From the NCBI GenBank assembly GCA_020853975.1, contig JADYXW010000090.1:26780-90779 (forward strand): a stretch of DNA of 64,000 nt, written 5' to 3'. Below, piece by piece: positions 8,785 through 16,795 of this stretch; the stretch's first letter is position 1, and each line of letters opens with the position of its first letter. This DNA comes from Phycisphaerales bacterium. Lineage in GTDB: Bacteria; Planctomycetota; Phycisphaerae; Phycisphaerales; UBA1924. A program made the position numbers and the translations under genes. The notes under the pieces are model-generated. The model did not search any database. It had not been told where the DNA came from and saw only the letters and a list, made by a program, of their open reading frames with translations.

Positions 8785-8815
8785 AAAAGCCGAACGGCGT
8801 CCGTTGAGACGCCGT
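8785..8815 (-). terminator. Hairpin terminator or attenuator between two pseudopilin genes
   Basis: The stem ACGGCGTC (8794-8801) with GACGCCGT (8808-8815) is followed on the minus strand by TCGGCTTTTC. Its place after the first pseudopilin suggests partial termination that makes this the most abundant pilin transcript. Confidence 0.6.
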
Positions 8816-8848
8816 CCGGTCTTCGTCATGATTCACACCGATGCCCGA

Positions 8849-9274
8849 TCAGGGGTTGGCGGTGTCGAGGATCTGGTTGGCCTCGTCGTAGTAGCAGGCG
8901 GAGAACTCGCCGGTGGTGGCGTCGTAGACCCAGCCAGCGCCGGCGGTGCCCGCGACTTCACCGTTGGTGAAGGTGCCGGCGACGACGGAGGACTGGCTGT
9001 TGAAGGGGTTCTTGGGGGCGGCCTTGAGATACCCGCCGTTGATCATGTCGGTCCAGCCGGTGGTCACGAGGTCCGGATAGTTGTTGGTCCGGGCCTTGTA
9101 GAGCTCGATCTGGTTCTGGATGCTCTTGATCTGCGAGCGGAGGTTGCCCGTCTGGGCGTCCTGCGTCGCGTTGGTGAACTGGGGCACGACGATGGCGGCC
9201 AGGATGCCCAGGATCACAACGACGATCAGGATTTCGACCAGGGTGAAGGCCTTGTTCGAACGACGATTGCGCAT
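8849..9274 (-). CDS. Pseudopilin, GspG-like, first gene of the operon
   Basis: The 141-residue protein has leader MRNRRSNKA|FTLVEILIVV with Ala at -1 and Glu at +5. A hydrophobic helix and a GspG-type C-terminal domain follow (YKARTNNYPDLVTTGWTDM ... GAGWVYDATTGEFSACYYD). A single cysteine sits near the C-terminus. The ATG is preceded by GGAAGGAG. Being promoter-proximal and followed by a hairpin, it is the likely major pseudopilin. No gspD, gspE, gspF or prepilin peptidase gene is adjacent; those parts must be encoded elsewhere. Confidence 0.82.
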   Translation of the reverse strand: MRNRRSNKAFTLVEILIVVVILGILAAIVVPQFTNATQDAQTGNLRSQIKSIQNQIELYKARTNNYPDLVTTGWTDMINGGYLKAAPKNPFNSQSSVVAGTFTNGEVAGTAGAGWVYDATTGEFSACYYDEANQILDTANP

Positions 9275-9597
9275 GCACTGCTCCTTCCGGAAGGCTTGGA
9301 CAAGAACCGGGGCGAACGTCGCCCCCGCACACAGCCGCGGGGCCCCTCCTCCGTGGGCCCGACGGCGTCCCCCCCGTGTCCAGGCTCGGGTGGGCAGTGG
9401 TTCATCGAGCGAACATGAGCGTTCGTTGAGCGCGTGCGGAGCCGGGGCGCGGGTTGGGTACGGTCTGCGCCGCCGGTGACGGCCCGGGAGGCACCGCGGG
9501 GCGTGGAGAGGCAGAGTTATGGCGCGAAGAAAAACCCCGGGCAGGTGCGCCCGGGGTCTGGTCCGCTAAGGGATGGCGATCCTGGCCGGGGAACGGC
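9275..9597. other. Intergenic region upstream of the pseudopilin operon
   Basis: This 323-bp gap holds the ribosome binding site and presumably the promoter of the pseudopilin operon, and the terminator of the next minus-strand gene at 9530-9557. A short dyad CGAAC-ATGAGC-GTTCG lies at 9410-9425. I see no convincing -35/-10 pair and no small gene with a ribosome binding site. Confidence 0.5.
9530..9557 (-). terminator. Rho-independent terminator of the HEAT-repeat gene
   Basis: A 9-bp stem ACCCCGGGC (9534-9542) pairs with GCCCGGGGT (9549-9557). Reading the minus strand, the stem is followed by TTTTTC. It lies about 40 bp past the stop at 9598. Confidence 0.8.
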
Positions 9598-11871
9598 TCA
9601 GGGCTTCTTGAGGATGAGGGGGACCACGTCTGCGCTGGAGGTGTTGAGCGCTCCGAGCAGTGCGGCGGCGGCGGTGGCGTCCGCGTCGTTGCCGGTGGAG
9701 GCGAGCTCCATCACGCGCGTGGTGTGACGGGCCTCGAGCTGGTTGCCGAAGCGCTTCGCCGACTGGGCCGTGAGCCCGAGGATCGCAATGCGCTCTTCGC
9801 CAGAGGCGTTGAGGGCTGCGTCGGCGAGCGCAGCCTGTGCGGAGGCGGCGTTGATGCGGGCGAGGACTTCGCCCAGGTCGAGCTTGACCTGCCCCTGGGC
9901 CTCGGCGAAGGCGCCGACGAGGGGCAGAGTGGCGTCGGACACCTTCAGGACCTCGCCGCCGCTGACCGCGAGGTCACGGAGAGCACGGACGGACCGGGCG
10001 GCGTAGGCGCGGGCCTCGTCGGCGGAAATGGCCCCGCCGCTGGCGGTGTTGACGAGCCCGCTGACCGACGTGGTGATGGCCTCTGGCGTGATGCCGACCT
10101 GGCGGATCGCGACGCGGGGGTTGCCCTCGAAGCGGGTGCGGAGCTCGGCGTAGCCGTCGGAGGTGGAGAGGGCGAGGACGGGCGTGGCGGAGGTCTGGGG
10201 CGTGCCTCCTGCCTCGTTGATCATGGCGGCGGCGCGCTCGGCACCGTGGCCAGCGAGGACAACGAGGTCCACCGCGGGGGACTCTGCGATGGGCGCCTCG
10301 AGGTCCGCGAGCGTGCGGCCCTGGGGCATGACGGTGTAGCCCTGAGCCTGGAGCAGGCCGCGGAGTATCTGGTACTGCTCGGTGTCGTCACAGACGACGG
10401 CGGCGTAGAGCGAGGATGCGCCGCGGAGGCTGGACGCGAGTGTGGGCACCACGCGGTCCGAGGCGGGGAAGGCGGTTGCGGGCTGAGCGGCGGCGATGGC
10501 GAGGGCCGCGTCGTACTGCACGCGGCGGTTGGGATAGCCCAGGGCCTCCACGAGGGGCAGGCGGGCGGCGGTGCCATCGCCCAGAGCCTTTACGCCGGCG
10601 GTGCGTTCGACGGCGGCGAGGGCGAGGCGGGCGAGCGGAGTGTCCTTGGTGTCCAGGGCGCGGCCCAGCACGCGCTGGGAGATGTCGGCGCCTGAGGCGA
10701 CGCCGAAGTACTCGGCACCACGGCGGGGCGACATGCCGGGGCCTGCGGCGCCGCGCACGGGGTACGCGGGGTTCACGTAGCCGGCGGGCGTGTCGAGCTC
10801 GCGGGAGTAGTTCGAGGCGACCCACAGGGCGACGGTGTCCGGGTTCGCGCCGCCCGAGGCGGACTGCAGCGACAGGGCGCGCTCCGCGAGGCGCATCGCG
10901 CGGGCCTCGTGGTAGACGGGCGTGCGGATCTCGGTCATCGTCAGACCGCCGGCGGGCGAGTATTCCCAGAGAAGCTGGAACTCTTCGCCGGGGAAGCTCA
11001 TCACCTCGGGCTTCTCGGAGTAGAACGCCTCGGCGAGCTGGACGTAGAGGTCGGAGGTCGCGGCCTCGCTGCCACCCAGCGCCGTGATCGCGCGGTTGCA
11101 CGCGGCGCGGACCGCGTCGGTGGAGGTGGCGTCGCGGCAGTCCGCGAGATAGGGGAGGCTCGTGCGCCACTGCAGGTCGCCCAGGAGCATCGCGACCTGC
11201 TCCTGCTGGGCGGGGGGCATGTTCATGAGGGCGGCGCACAGCGGGGTCACGGCGTTGCGGCCCATGCCCGCGATGACAAGCCGCGACTCGGCCCGGCGCG
11301 CGGGGTTCGACTGGTCGAGGAAGGCCTCGAGGAGCTGCGGCATGGCGTACTCGCCGGCGGCACGGAGGCGCTCCTGCGCGAGCAGCTTGCCGCGGAGGGT
11401 CCCGGTGAGCTCGGTGATGTTCCGGGCGATCTCGCTGGGGTGGCGCGCCCTGGAGAGCTTGCCCTTCTCGTACTTCTTCATCATCGCGGCGCCGACGTCG
11501 GAGAGGGCCGCGGTCCGGGAGGCCTTCTGGACGGCGTCGTCGAAGCGGGCGACATCGCCGCTGGTCTCGACGAGCTGGACAAACTCCACATCGGAGAGCT
11601 GGCGGCCCTGGATGCTGAGCCAGGCGGACTTGGCGGCGTCGTAGCGTGCGATCTTGACGTAGTGGACGAAGTCGGCCAGGTCGGAGAGATTCGCCCGCTT
11701 GGCCTCTTCATCCGCCTTCGCGGGGGTCTGCGCCAGAACCGGAGTGGCGAGCGCGCCGCCCGCGAACGCGAGGAGCCCCGCGATCAGGAAGCGGGAAGCG
11801 AGCCGGCTTGCCGAACCATTCCCGAACAACCGAGCGCGGGAAGGGGAAGGACGAGCGGGGGATTGGGTCAC
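9598..11871 (-). CDS. Exported HEAT-repeat protein with a receiver-like domain
   Basis: The 757-residue protein starts at GTG with AGGAG upstream and has an N-terminal signal sequence (basic region, FLIAGLLAFAGGALATPVLA). The body is alanine-rich and helical with HEAT-like repeats; one stretch (RRAESRLVIAGMGRNAVTPLCAALM ... AMLLGDLQWRTSLPYLADC) is typical. Around residues 495-615 the pattern changes to a CheY-like alternation: AAVVCDDTEQYQILRGLLQAQGY ... AVDLVVLAGHG ... ATPVLALST. The paired acidic residues (CDD) are kept, but the phospho-acceptor position reads LVVLAG. A receiver-like fold in an exported protein is odd and may be a structural relic. No partner gene is evident; it has its own promoter and terminator. 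Confidence 0.6.
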   Translation of the reverse strand: MTQSPARPSPSRARLFGNGSASRLASRFLIAGLLAFAGGALATPVLAQTPAKADEEAKRANLSDLADFVHYVKIARYDAAKSAWLSIQGRQLSDVEFVQLVETSGDVARFDDAVQKASRTAALSDVGAAMMKKYEKGKLSRARHPSEIARNITELTGTLRGKLLAQERLRAAGEYAMPQLLEAFLDQSNPARRAESRLVIAGMGRNAVTPLCAALMNMPPAQQEQVAMLLGDLQWRTSLPYLADCRDATSTDAVRAACNRAITALGGSEAATSDLYVQLAEAFYSEKPEVMSFPGEEFQLLWEYSPAGGLTMTEIRTPVYHEARAMRLAERALSLQSASGGANPDTVALWVASNYSRELDTPAGYVNPAYPVRGAAGPGMSPRRGAEYFGVASGADISQRVLGRALDTKDTPLARLALAAVERTAGVKALGDGTAARLPLVEALGYPNRRVQYDAALAIAAAQPATAFPASDRVVPTLASSLRGASSLYAAVVCDDTEQYQILRGLLQAQGYTVMPQGRTLADLEAPIAESPAVDLVVLAGHGAERAAAMINEAGGTPQTSATPVLALSTSDGYAELRTRFEGNPRVAIRQVGITPEAITTSVSGLVNTASGGAISADEARAYAARSVRALRDLAVSGGEVLKVSDATLPLVGAFAEAQGQVKLDLGEVLARINAASAQAALADAALNASGEERIAILGLTAQSAKRFGNQLEARHTTRVMELASTGNDADATAAAALLGALNTSSADVVPLILKKP

Positions 11872-12196
11872 GATTCACTCCTGAGTTGCGTGGGCAAAGG
11901 GCCCCGGAAAGGCGAGCGATGACAGGGACGACAGCCGCCGGGAGTCTGTTCCCGGACCGGTGGGCGTCCCTGACCTGCAAGCCCTCACTGTAACGGTCGG
12001 GAGGCGTCCGCGTCAACCGGGTGGGGAAGGGGGAAAGGGGGGTGCCCCGGAGCGTCCCAGAATGGGAATCTGGGGCGTCACAGTCGGCACGCCTGAATCA
12101 GGCGACGCGGGCGGACGATGACGGAGGGCACACGGGCCTTGTTGGGCCGGATGAGTGAACGCGTTGTCCCCGGCACAGCCGCCGAGAGGTGAGACC
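11872..12196. other. Divergent intergenic region between the HEAT-repeat gene and the HTH-receiver gene
   Basis: This 325-bp gap carries the minus-strand promoter at 11987-12016 and the ribosome binding sites of both genes. A dyad CCCAGA-N7-TCTGGG lies at 12056-12074. No clear plus-strand promoter and no extra gene are visible. Confidence 0.5.
11987..12016 (-). promoter_or_regulatory. Sigma70-type promoter for the HEAT-repeat gene
   Basis: On the minus strand TTGACG (12016-12011), an 18-bp spacer and TACAGT (11992-11987) form a good -35/-10 pair. The predicted leader is about 110 nt before the GTG at 11871. Confidence 0.55.
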
Positions 12197-12775
12197 ATGA
12201 CGTTTGACAAGGAAGTGCTCACGACAGGCGAGGTGGCGAAGATCTGCAACGTGGCGCCGCGGACGGTGTCGAAGTGGTTCGACTCGGGGGCCCTGAAGGG
12301 GTACCGGATCCCGGGGAGCCGGGATCGTCGGATCCCCTCGGGCGAGCTGATGAAGTTCATGCGAGCGCACGGCATTCCGCTGGAGGGGATGACCTCGGGC
12401 CGGACGCGGGTGCTGATCGTGGACGGCGAGCGCGAGGTGGTGGACACGCTGCAGCGGATTCTCACGGAGCAGACGAGCTACGAGATCCGGACGGCGACGT
12501 CTTCCTTCTCCGCGGGGATGGAGTGTGAGAAGTTCAAGCCGCACGTGGTGCTCATGGACATCCACCTGGGTGAGGCCGACGCGCGGGCGTTTGTCGAGAA
12601 CATCCGCAAGAGCGAGCACCTGCAGTTCACGAAGGTCGTCGCGATGAGCGGCAAGCTGACGGACGGGCAGGCCCAGTCGCTGCGCGTGCAGGGCTTTGAC
12701 AGCTTCCTGAAGAAGCCATTCCAGGTGCGGCAGGTGGTCGAGGCGATCGAGGCCGCGACGAACCTGGTGGCCTGA
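12197..12775 (+). CDS. HTH (MerR/excisionase-type) DNA-binding protein with C-terminal receiver domain
   Basis: Residues 5-58 are a winged HTH of the MerR/AlpA excisionase type (LTTGEVAKICNVAPRTVSKWFDSG...YRIPGSRDRRIP). Residues about 70-190 form a CheY-like receiver: RVLIVDGEREVVDTLQRIL at strand 1, VVLMDIHLGEADA with the likely phospho-Asp, VVAMSG at the Thr/Ser switch position, and FLKKPF with the conserved Lys. In strand 1 the usual D-D pair reads DGE. This order, DNA-binding domain first and receiver last, is the reverse of OmpR/NarL regulators. The ATG at 12197 has an AGAGGTG-type site. No histidine kinase is adjacent, so it is an orphan regulator; the target is unknown. Confidence 0.75.
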   Translation: MTFDKEVLTTGEVAKICNVAPRTVSKWFDSGALKGYRIPGSRDRRIPSGELMKFMRAHGIPLEGMTSGRTRVLIVDGEREVVDTLQRILTEQTSYEIRTATSSFSAGMECEKFKPHVVLMDIHLGEADARAFVENIRKSEHLQFTKVVAMSGKLTDGQAQSLRVQGFDSFLKKPFQVRQVVEAIEAATNLVA

Positions 12776-12797
12776 GCACCATCACGATGGGAACGCC

Positions 12798-12838
12798 GAG
12801 CCGGCGCACGCAAGGACGCGTGGGCCGGTTCGTCTTTT
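12798..12838 (+). terminator. Rho-independent terminator of the HTH-receiver gene
   Basis: A 14-bp stem (12798-12811 with 12818-12831, one mismatch and one G-T pair) is followed by CGTCTTTT. It lies 23 bp after the stop. Confidence 0.7.
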
Positions 12839-12856
12839 GGGGGGGCGGAGTCGGCC

Positions 12857-13213
12857 TCAGCCCGTCCCGTCGAACAGGTGAGTCCAGGCAAAGACCTGCA
12901 GGAGCCCGATGCCCACCGGCATGGCGGAGATGGCGATCGCGGCGACGGCGATCCGGCGGCCCAGCACGGGCCGGGAGCGCCCGACGAGCTCGCAGACCGC
13001 GACGACAAGGATGACGGTCGCGAACTTCAGCCCGATGAGGCCCCAGTGCCCGAAGAGCTCGAGGATGTTCCGGGCAACCTGGTTGACCTCGGAGCCCCCG
13101 AGCCGGTACACGATGACGTAGGTCACGAGAATGTCCAGGCACGAGGCGAGGATGTACCAGAGGTAGTGCTCGGGGTAGAGGACCGGGGAGCGCGGGACAA
13201 AGGCCTGGCTCAT
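12857..13213 (-). CDS. DUF5658-like membrane protein
   Basis: The 118-residue protein has three to four hydrophobic helices (LYPEHYLWYILASCLDILVTYVIVY, GLIGLKFATVILVVAVCEL, IAVAAIAISAMPVGIGLLQVF). The motif D-x-x-x-T-x-x-x-x-x-x-L-G-x-x-E-x-N, followed by a K in the next helix, resembles DUF5658 proteins. Its ATG overlaps the aroDE stop as ATGA (13210-13213), so it is probably translationally coupled to aroDE. Function unknown; a link to shikimate metabolism is suggested only by position. Confidence 0.6.
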   Translation of the reverse strand: MSQAFVPRSPVLYPEHYLWYILASCLDILVTYVIVYRLGGSEVNQVARNILELFGHWGLIGLKFATVILVVAVCELVGRSRPVLGRRIAVAAIAISAMPVGIGLLQVFAWTHLFDGTG

Positions 13214-14841
13214 GGCTCTGCATCCGACGAAGCGAGGACCGACTCGAAGAGGCCCGGGGGCGGCTCGGCCCCGGTCCAGAAGCGGAACTGAGCACGCGCC
13301 TGGCGGATGAACATGCCCAGGCCGCCGATCGCGGGCCAGCCTCTGGCCGCGGCTTGTGATACCAGCGGCGTGGCGGCGGGGTTGTAGATGGTGTCGAGAA
13401 TCGCGGGAGGGATGCCCTCGAACGCCGCGGGGAGCGTGCAGGGGAGCGACCCTGGCGCCGGGCCACCCGCCATGCCGACGGGGGTGGCGTTGATGACCGC
13501 GGCGGGCTTCTCACCCCAGGGCAACGAGGGCAGCACGCGGATGTCCCCACCCAGCTCCGAGGCGAGCGCCCGCGCGTGCGCCTCCGTGCGGTTCACGATC
13601 ACGACGCGCGCACCGAGGTTCTGGGCGGCCCACACGGCGGCGCGGGCGACACCCCCCGCCCCCACCACCACCACGGCGCGTCCGTGCAGCGGGCCGGCGA
13701 GCTCGGAGAGTTCGTCCCGCAGCGCGGGAGCGTCTGTGTTGCAGACACGGATGGCCCCGGGCTCGCCGGACGGGGCGCGATCAACCCTGAGTGTGTTGGC
13801 GGCCCCGAGCGACACGGACGCTTCGTCCAGGGCCCAGCCCTGCTCGCGGGCGAGCCTCGCCAGCGACTCCTTGTGCGGGAGCGTGATGCTCGCGCCGCGG
13901 AAGTTCAGGCCCGCGTGCCCGACCAGTTCGAGCACCGTGGCCTTGAAACTGAGATACGAAGCCTCAGCATCGGCGCCTGCGGCGATGGGAAGCGGGAGGT
14001 AGACCGCGTCGAGGCGGGCGTGGTCGAAGCCCGCGTTGTGGAGGAGCGGAGAACGGGAGTGGCCCACGGGCCAGCCGATGACGCCGTAGATGGCGGTCGC
14101 CGGGTTGATGCTTCGGAAGCGGTAGAGGCCGAGCAGGTCGCGGATGGTGGGCTGACCCGGCGCCGTGGCGGCGGAGGGGCGGAGCGAGGCGAAGGTGAGA
14201 AAGCCCCCGAACTTCGGCGCGAGCACTCGGGTCAACAGGCCGAACTCACCCATGCCCAGCGAGATGGTCGGGCGGCGGAGCAGGGCGGGCAGGTCGAGGA
14301 GTTCGAGCGCATCGCGCAGCGAGCGAGCGCGGTATGCGACCTTGACAACGGCCGCGTCGGTCTCTGCCGCGAGGCGGCTCACACGGCGGTGAAGGTCCGC
14401 GGGGCGGCCTTGGAAGTCGTGCACGGAAAGGATGAGTGATGTCTTGAGGTCGCGCTGCTGCTCGGGATGGTCGATGGCCAGGCGGACTTTCTGTCGCAGG
14501 TTGGCGGAGCGGTGCCAGGAGGCGAGTTCGAGGTCGAGGTACCGGGGCGGCGACTCTCCCGCACCGAAGGCGTTGCCCAGGCGCTCGTAGATGGCCACGC
14601 GGTCGGCGTCCGGGCCGTCGTAGCCCCCACCCTCCGCCGCGGCGCGGCAGGTGACGATGCACGGGAGCGGGGACTCGGCGGGGAGGCGCAGGACCTGGGC
14701 CTCGGTCAGCGGGTCGTACCCCGAGAAGAACTCGTCGATGCGGAACTCGACGAGGTTGGCCCCGGCGTCTCTCGCGGCGGAAGCGTCGGCGAGCGCGGCG
14801 TCGATGTCGTGGACGAGGATCGGAACGCACACAAGGGTCAT
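13210..14841 (-). CDS. aroDE: Bifunctional 3-dehydroquinate dehydratase (type I)/shikimate dehydrogenase
   Basis: The 543-residue fusion carries out steps 3 and 4 of the shikimate pathway. Residues 1-240 are a type I dehydroquinase: VEFRID strand, catalytic His141 in SVHDF, and Schiff-base Lys167 in VVKVAY. Residues about 260-540 are shikimate dehydrogenase: IGWPVGHSRSPLLHN substrate loop, ITLPHK with the catalytic lysine, CNTDA, the VVVVGAGGVARAAVWA Rossmann loop, NRT for NADP, and the terminal GLGMFIRQARAQFRFWTG. The ATG at 14841 is chosen because the dehydroquinase strand 1 starts at once and a TACAGT hexamer lies 7 nt upstream without a Shine-Dalgarno. Much longer upstream extensions in this frame are antisense shadow. 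The same fusion occurs in plants and Chlamydiae. Confidence 0.92.
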   Translation of the reverse strand: MTLVCVPILVHDIDAALADASAARDAGANLVEFRIDEFFSGYDPLTEAQVLRLPAESPLPCIVTCRAAAEGGGYDGPDADRVAIYERLGNAFGAGESPPRYLDLELASWHRSANLRQKVRLAIDHPEQQRDLKTSLILSVHDFQGRPADLHRRVSRLAAETDAAVVKVAYRARSLRDALELLDLPALLRRPTISLGMGEFGLLTRVLAPKFGGFLTFASLRPSAATAPGQPTIRDLLGLYRFRSINPATAIYGVIGWPVGHSRSPLLHNAGFDHARLDAVYLPLPIAAGADAEASYLSFKATVLELVGHAGLNFRGASITLPHKESLARLAREQGWALDEASVSLGAANTLRVDRAPSGEPGAIRVCNTDAPALRDELSELAGPLHGRAVVVVGAGGVARAAVWAAQNLGARVVIVNRTEAHARALASELGGDIRVLPSLPWGEKPAAVINATPVGMAGGPAPGSLPCTLPAAFEGIPPAILDTIYNPAATPLVSQAAARGWPAIGGLGMFIRQARAQFRFWTGAEPPPGLFESVLASSDAEP

Positions 14842-14848
14842 CGCGTGC

Positions 14849-14854
14849 ACTGTA
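14849..14854 (-). promoter_or_regulatory. -10-like TACAGT, leaderless start of aroDE
   Basis: On the minus strand TACAGT ends 7 nt before the ATG at 14841. No Shine-Dalgarno is present. Confidence 0.4.
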
Positions 14855-14882
14855 ACGCGTCCGCACGGGACGCCGTGCGGGG

Positions 14883-16172
14883 CTATTTCGCGGCGGCCGA
14901 TCCGGCGGTGTGGCCGCTCGCCCATGCCCATTGGAAGTTGAAGCCCCCGATGCGCCCGTCGACATCGAGGATCTCGCCGCAGAGGTAGAGCCCGGGCGTG
15001 GCGCGGCTTTCCATGGAGTCGAGGCGGACCTGCGAGAGAGGGATTCCGCCCGCGGTGACTTCGGCGTAGGTGAAGCCCCGATCGCCGGTGATCGGGAGCG
15101 GGTGGCGGGAAATCGCGTCCACGAGCGCGCGGCGCTGGTCGCGGGAGAGGGATGTAACGGGCGCCACAGGATCGATGCCCGCATGGCCCGCGATGAGGCG
15201 TGCGAAGCGTTCGGGCAGCCCCGGCGCGGCGAGGCCCGGGACGGGAGTGCCCCGGGGCAACTCGTGCGTGAGCCAGCGCAGCACCGAAAGGCCCCGCGTG
15301 GAGAGGAGCGCGGCGTCGAGCCGGTCCGGGGTGAGGCCGGGCACGAGGTTCATGGTGATGGTGACGCCCGGGCCGGAGAGCCGCGCGCCGATGACATGGC
15401 GGCTGATGTCCATGGGGCCCGGGCCGGAGAGCCCGAAGTGGGTGAGGAGCACCGCGTTGGTGAACTCTGCGAGAACCTTGCCCGAGGGGGCGCGGAGGGA
15501 GATCGTGGCGGGGAATGTGATGCCCGCGAGCTGGGTGAGAGGGTGGCCCGCGGCGAGCGTGAGGGGCACGAGCGCGGGGAACACGCGGGGCGTGATGGTG
15601 TGACCGAGCGCGCGGGCGATGTCGTAGCCCGCGCCATCGGAGCCCGTGCGCGGCAAAGCCCTGCCACCGGTGGCGAGGATGACGCGCGGGGCGCGGAGGC
15701 TCCCCGGCTCGCCTTCGCGGCAGACCTCGAAGCCCCCGGCGATGGGGGAAATAGCTCCCACACGCCACGGGTGGCGGAGTTCGACGCGGGCGTCACGGGC
15801 GGCCCGCAGGAGGGCGTCGAGAACTGTGTGGGCGTCGTCGGAGACGGGGAAGAGTTTGCCCGTGTCCTCCTGCTTGAGGTCGACGCCCAGTCCGGCGAAG
15901 AACGCGCGCGTGCGTTCCACGCCGAAGCGGCCCAGCACGTTGCGGATGGCGTGGGGCGAGGAGCCGGCGTACTGGCGTTCGTCGACGGCGTGGTGGGTGA
16001 CATTGCAGCGGCCGCCGCCGGCAACAAGGATCTTGGCGCCGAGCTTCTTCGCGCCGTCGAGCGCGATGACACACCGGCCCGCGCGGCCCGCGGTGATGGC
16101 GGCCATGAGCCCGGCGGCGCCCGCCCCCACCACCAGGATGTCGGCGTCTGGGTTGGGAGTGCCGGGAGTCAC
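14883..16172 (-). CDS. BaiN/HI0933-family flavoprotein (NAD(P)/FAD-dependent oxidoreductase)
   Basis: The 429-residue protein opens with the FAD dinucleotide-binding loop ILVVGAGAAGLMAAITAGRAG. The HI0933/BaiN signature GAKILVAGGGRCNVTHH follows, then VILATGGRALPRTGSDGAGYDIA and the C-terminal GLYLCGEILDVDGRIGGFNFQWAWASG flavin loop. The family is flavin-dependent; gut members reduce bile-acid intermediates, but most have no known substrate. The start at GTG 16172 is 16 bp after the upstream gene and places the Rossmann strand at residue 11. A TACCCT hexamer lies 7 nt before it. It precedes aroDE by 41 bp and may be co-transcribed with it. Confidence 0.85.
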   Translation of the reverse strand: MTPGTPNPDADILVVGAGAAGLMAAITAGRAGRCVIALDGAKKLGAKILVAGGGRCNVTHHAVDERQYAGSSPHAIRNVLGRFGVERTRAFFAGLGVDLKQEDTGKLFPVSDDAHTVLDALLRAARDARVELRHPWRVGAISPIAGGFEVCREGEPGSLRAPRVILATGGRALPRTGSDGAGYDIARALGHTITPRVFPALVPLTLAAGHPLTQLAGITFPATISLRAPSGKVLAEFTNAVLLTHFGLSGPGPMDISRHVIGARLSGPGVTITMNLVPGLTPDRLDAALLSTRGLSVLRWLTHELPRGTPVPGLAAPGLPERFARLIAGHAGIDPVAPVTSLSRDQRRALVDAISRHPLPITGDRGFTYAEVTAGGIPLSQVRLDSMESRATPGLYLCGEILDVDGRIGGFNFQWAWASGHTAGSAAAK

Positions 16173-16179
16173 GCCGGAG

Positions 16180-16185
16180 AGGGTA
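16180..16185 (-). promoter_or_regulatory. -10-like TACCCT, leaderless start of the HI0933-family gene
   Basis: TACCCT on the minus strand ends 7 nt before the GTG at 16172, inside the 16-bp gap to the upstream stop. Confidence 0.35.
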
Positions 16186-16188
16186 CGG

Positions 16189-16746
16189 TCAGCCGACTGC
16201 GGCGCCGATGAGGGCCAGAATGCCGAACGCGATGCCCAGCCCACCCATGATGATGCCGAAGATGGCGCGGCCCATGCCGTGGAGGCCGGGTGTCTTGCGG
16301 ATGCGGATGACGGCGACGATGCCGCAGGCGAGCGCGGGGGGGGCGGGCACGAGGAGGACACTGCACAGCCCGAGGTATCCGGCGGCGATGGCCCATGGGC
16401 AGCGTCCGACTGGGAGCATCATGCGCATGGCGAGATCGTCTTGGGAGTTCCCAACCGCGTAACCGGCGATCGGCCCGGGCTGCACGGGCGGGGAGCCGCC
16501 GCCGGGCGGGTCGGGCGGGAGCGTCGCGAAGACTGGTGTGAGCTCCGGGACGGAATCCGCGCGGGCCCAGTGGGTCATCCCCGCACGCCAGACGAGGGAG
16601 TCACGCCTCAGCAGGCCGGCTACCGCGTGCTGCGAGAGGATCGGGAGGGTCGTTGGGCCGTGCGGCGTGCCCTGCTGCGCGACGAACCATCCGCCGTCGG
16701 TGGAGGCTTGATCTCCGGCGCCGGGCTGAGCTGAGAGATCGGTCAT
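16189..16746 (-). CDS. GYF_2 (DUF4339)/DUF4190 membrane protein, copy 1
   Basis: The 185-residue protein has an N-terminal GYF_2/DUF4339 domain (WFVAQQGTPHGPTTLPILSQHAVAGLLRRDSLVWRAGMTHW, cut here by residues in between), a proline-rich linker, and two hydrophobic helices with RIRKTPGLHGMGRAIFGIIMGGLGI, typical of DUF4190. The GYF-like domain is thought to bind proline-rich segments. The ATG has GGAGGG about 8 nt upstream. It lies next to a second protein of the same architecture (16796-17476), indicating tandem duplication. Role unknown. Confidence 0.7.
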   Translation of the reverse strand: MTDLSAQPGAGDQASTDGGWFVAQQGTPHGPTTLPILSQHAVAGLLRRDSLVWRAGMTHWARADSVPELTPVFATLPPDPPGGGSPPVQPGPIAGYAVGNSQDDLAMRMMLPVGRCPWAIAAGYLGLCSVLLVPAPPALACGIVAVIRIRKTPGLHGMGRAIFGIIMGGLGIAFGILALIGAAVG

Positions 16747-16795
16747 GGTGCGGGCCCTCCGGCGGGTGTGACTGGTCGGGCGTCACGGGGTGTGC

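Noticed and set aside
12056..12074. CCCAGA-N7-TCTGGG as a terminator
   Set aside because: No T run follows on either strand and no gene ends nearby; left as an unassigned dyad.
14842..15768. Upstream extension of the aroDE frame
   Set aside because: It runs through the HI0933-family gene with Arg/His/Pro-rich sequence; the dehydroquinase begins at 14841.
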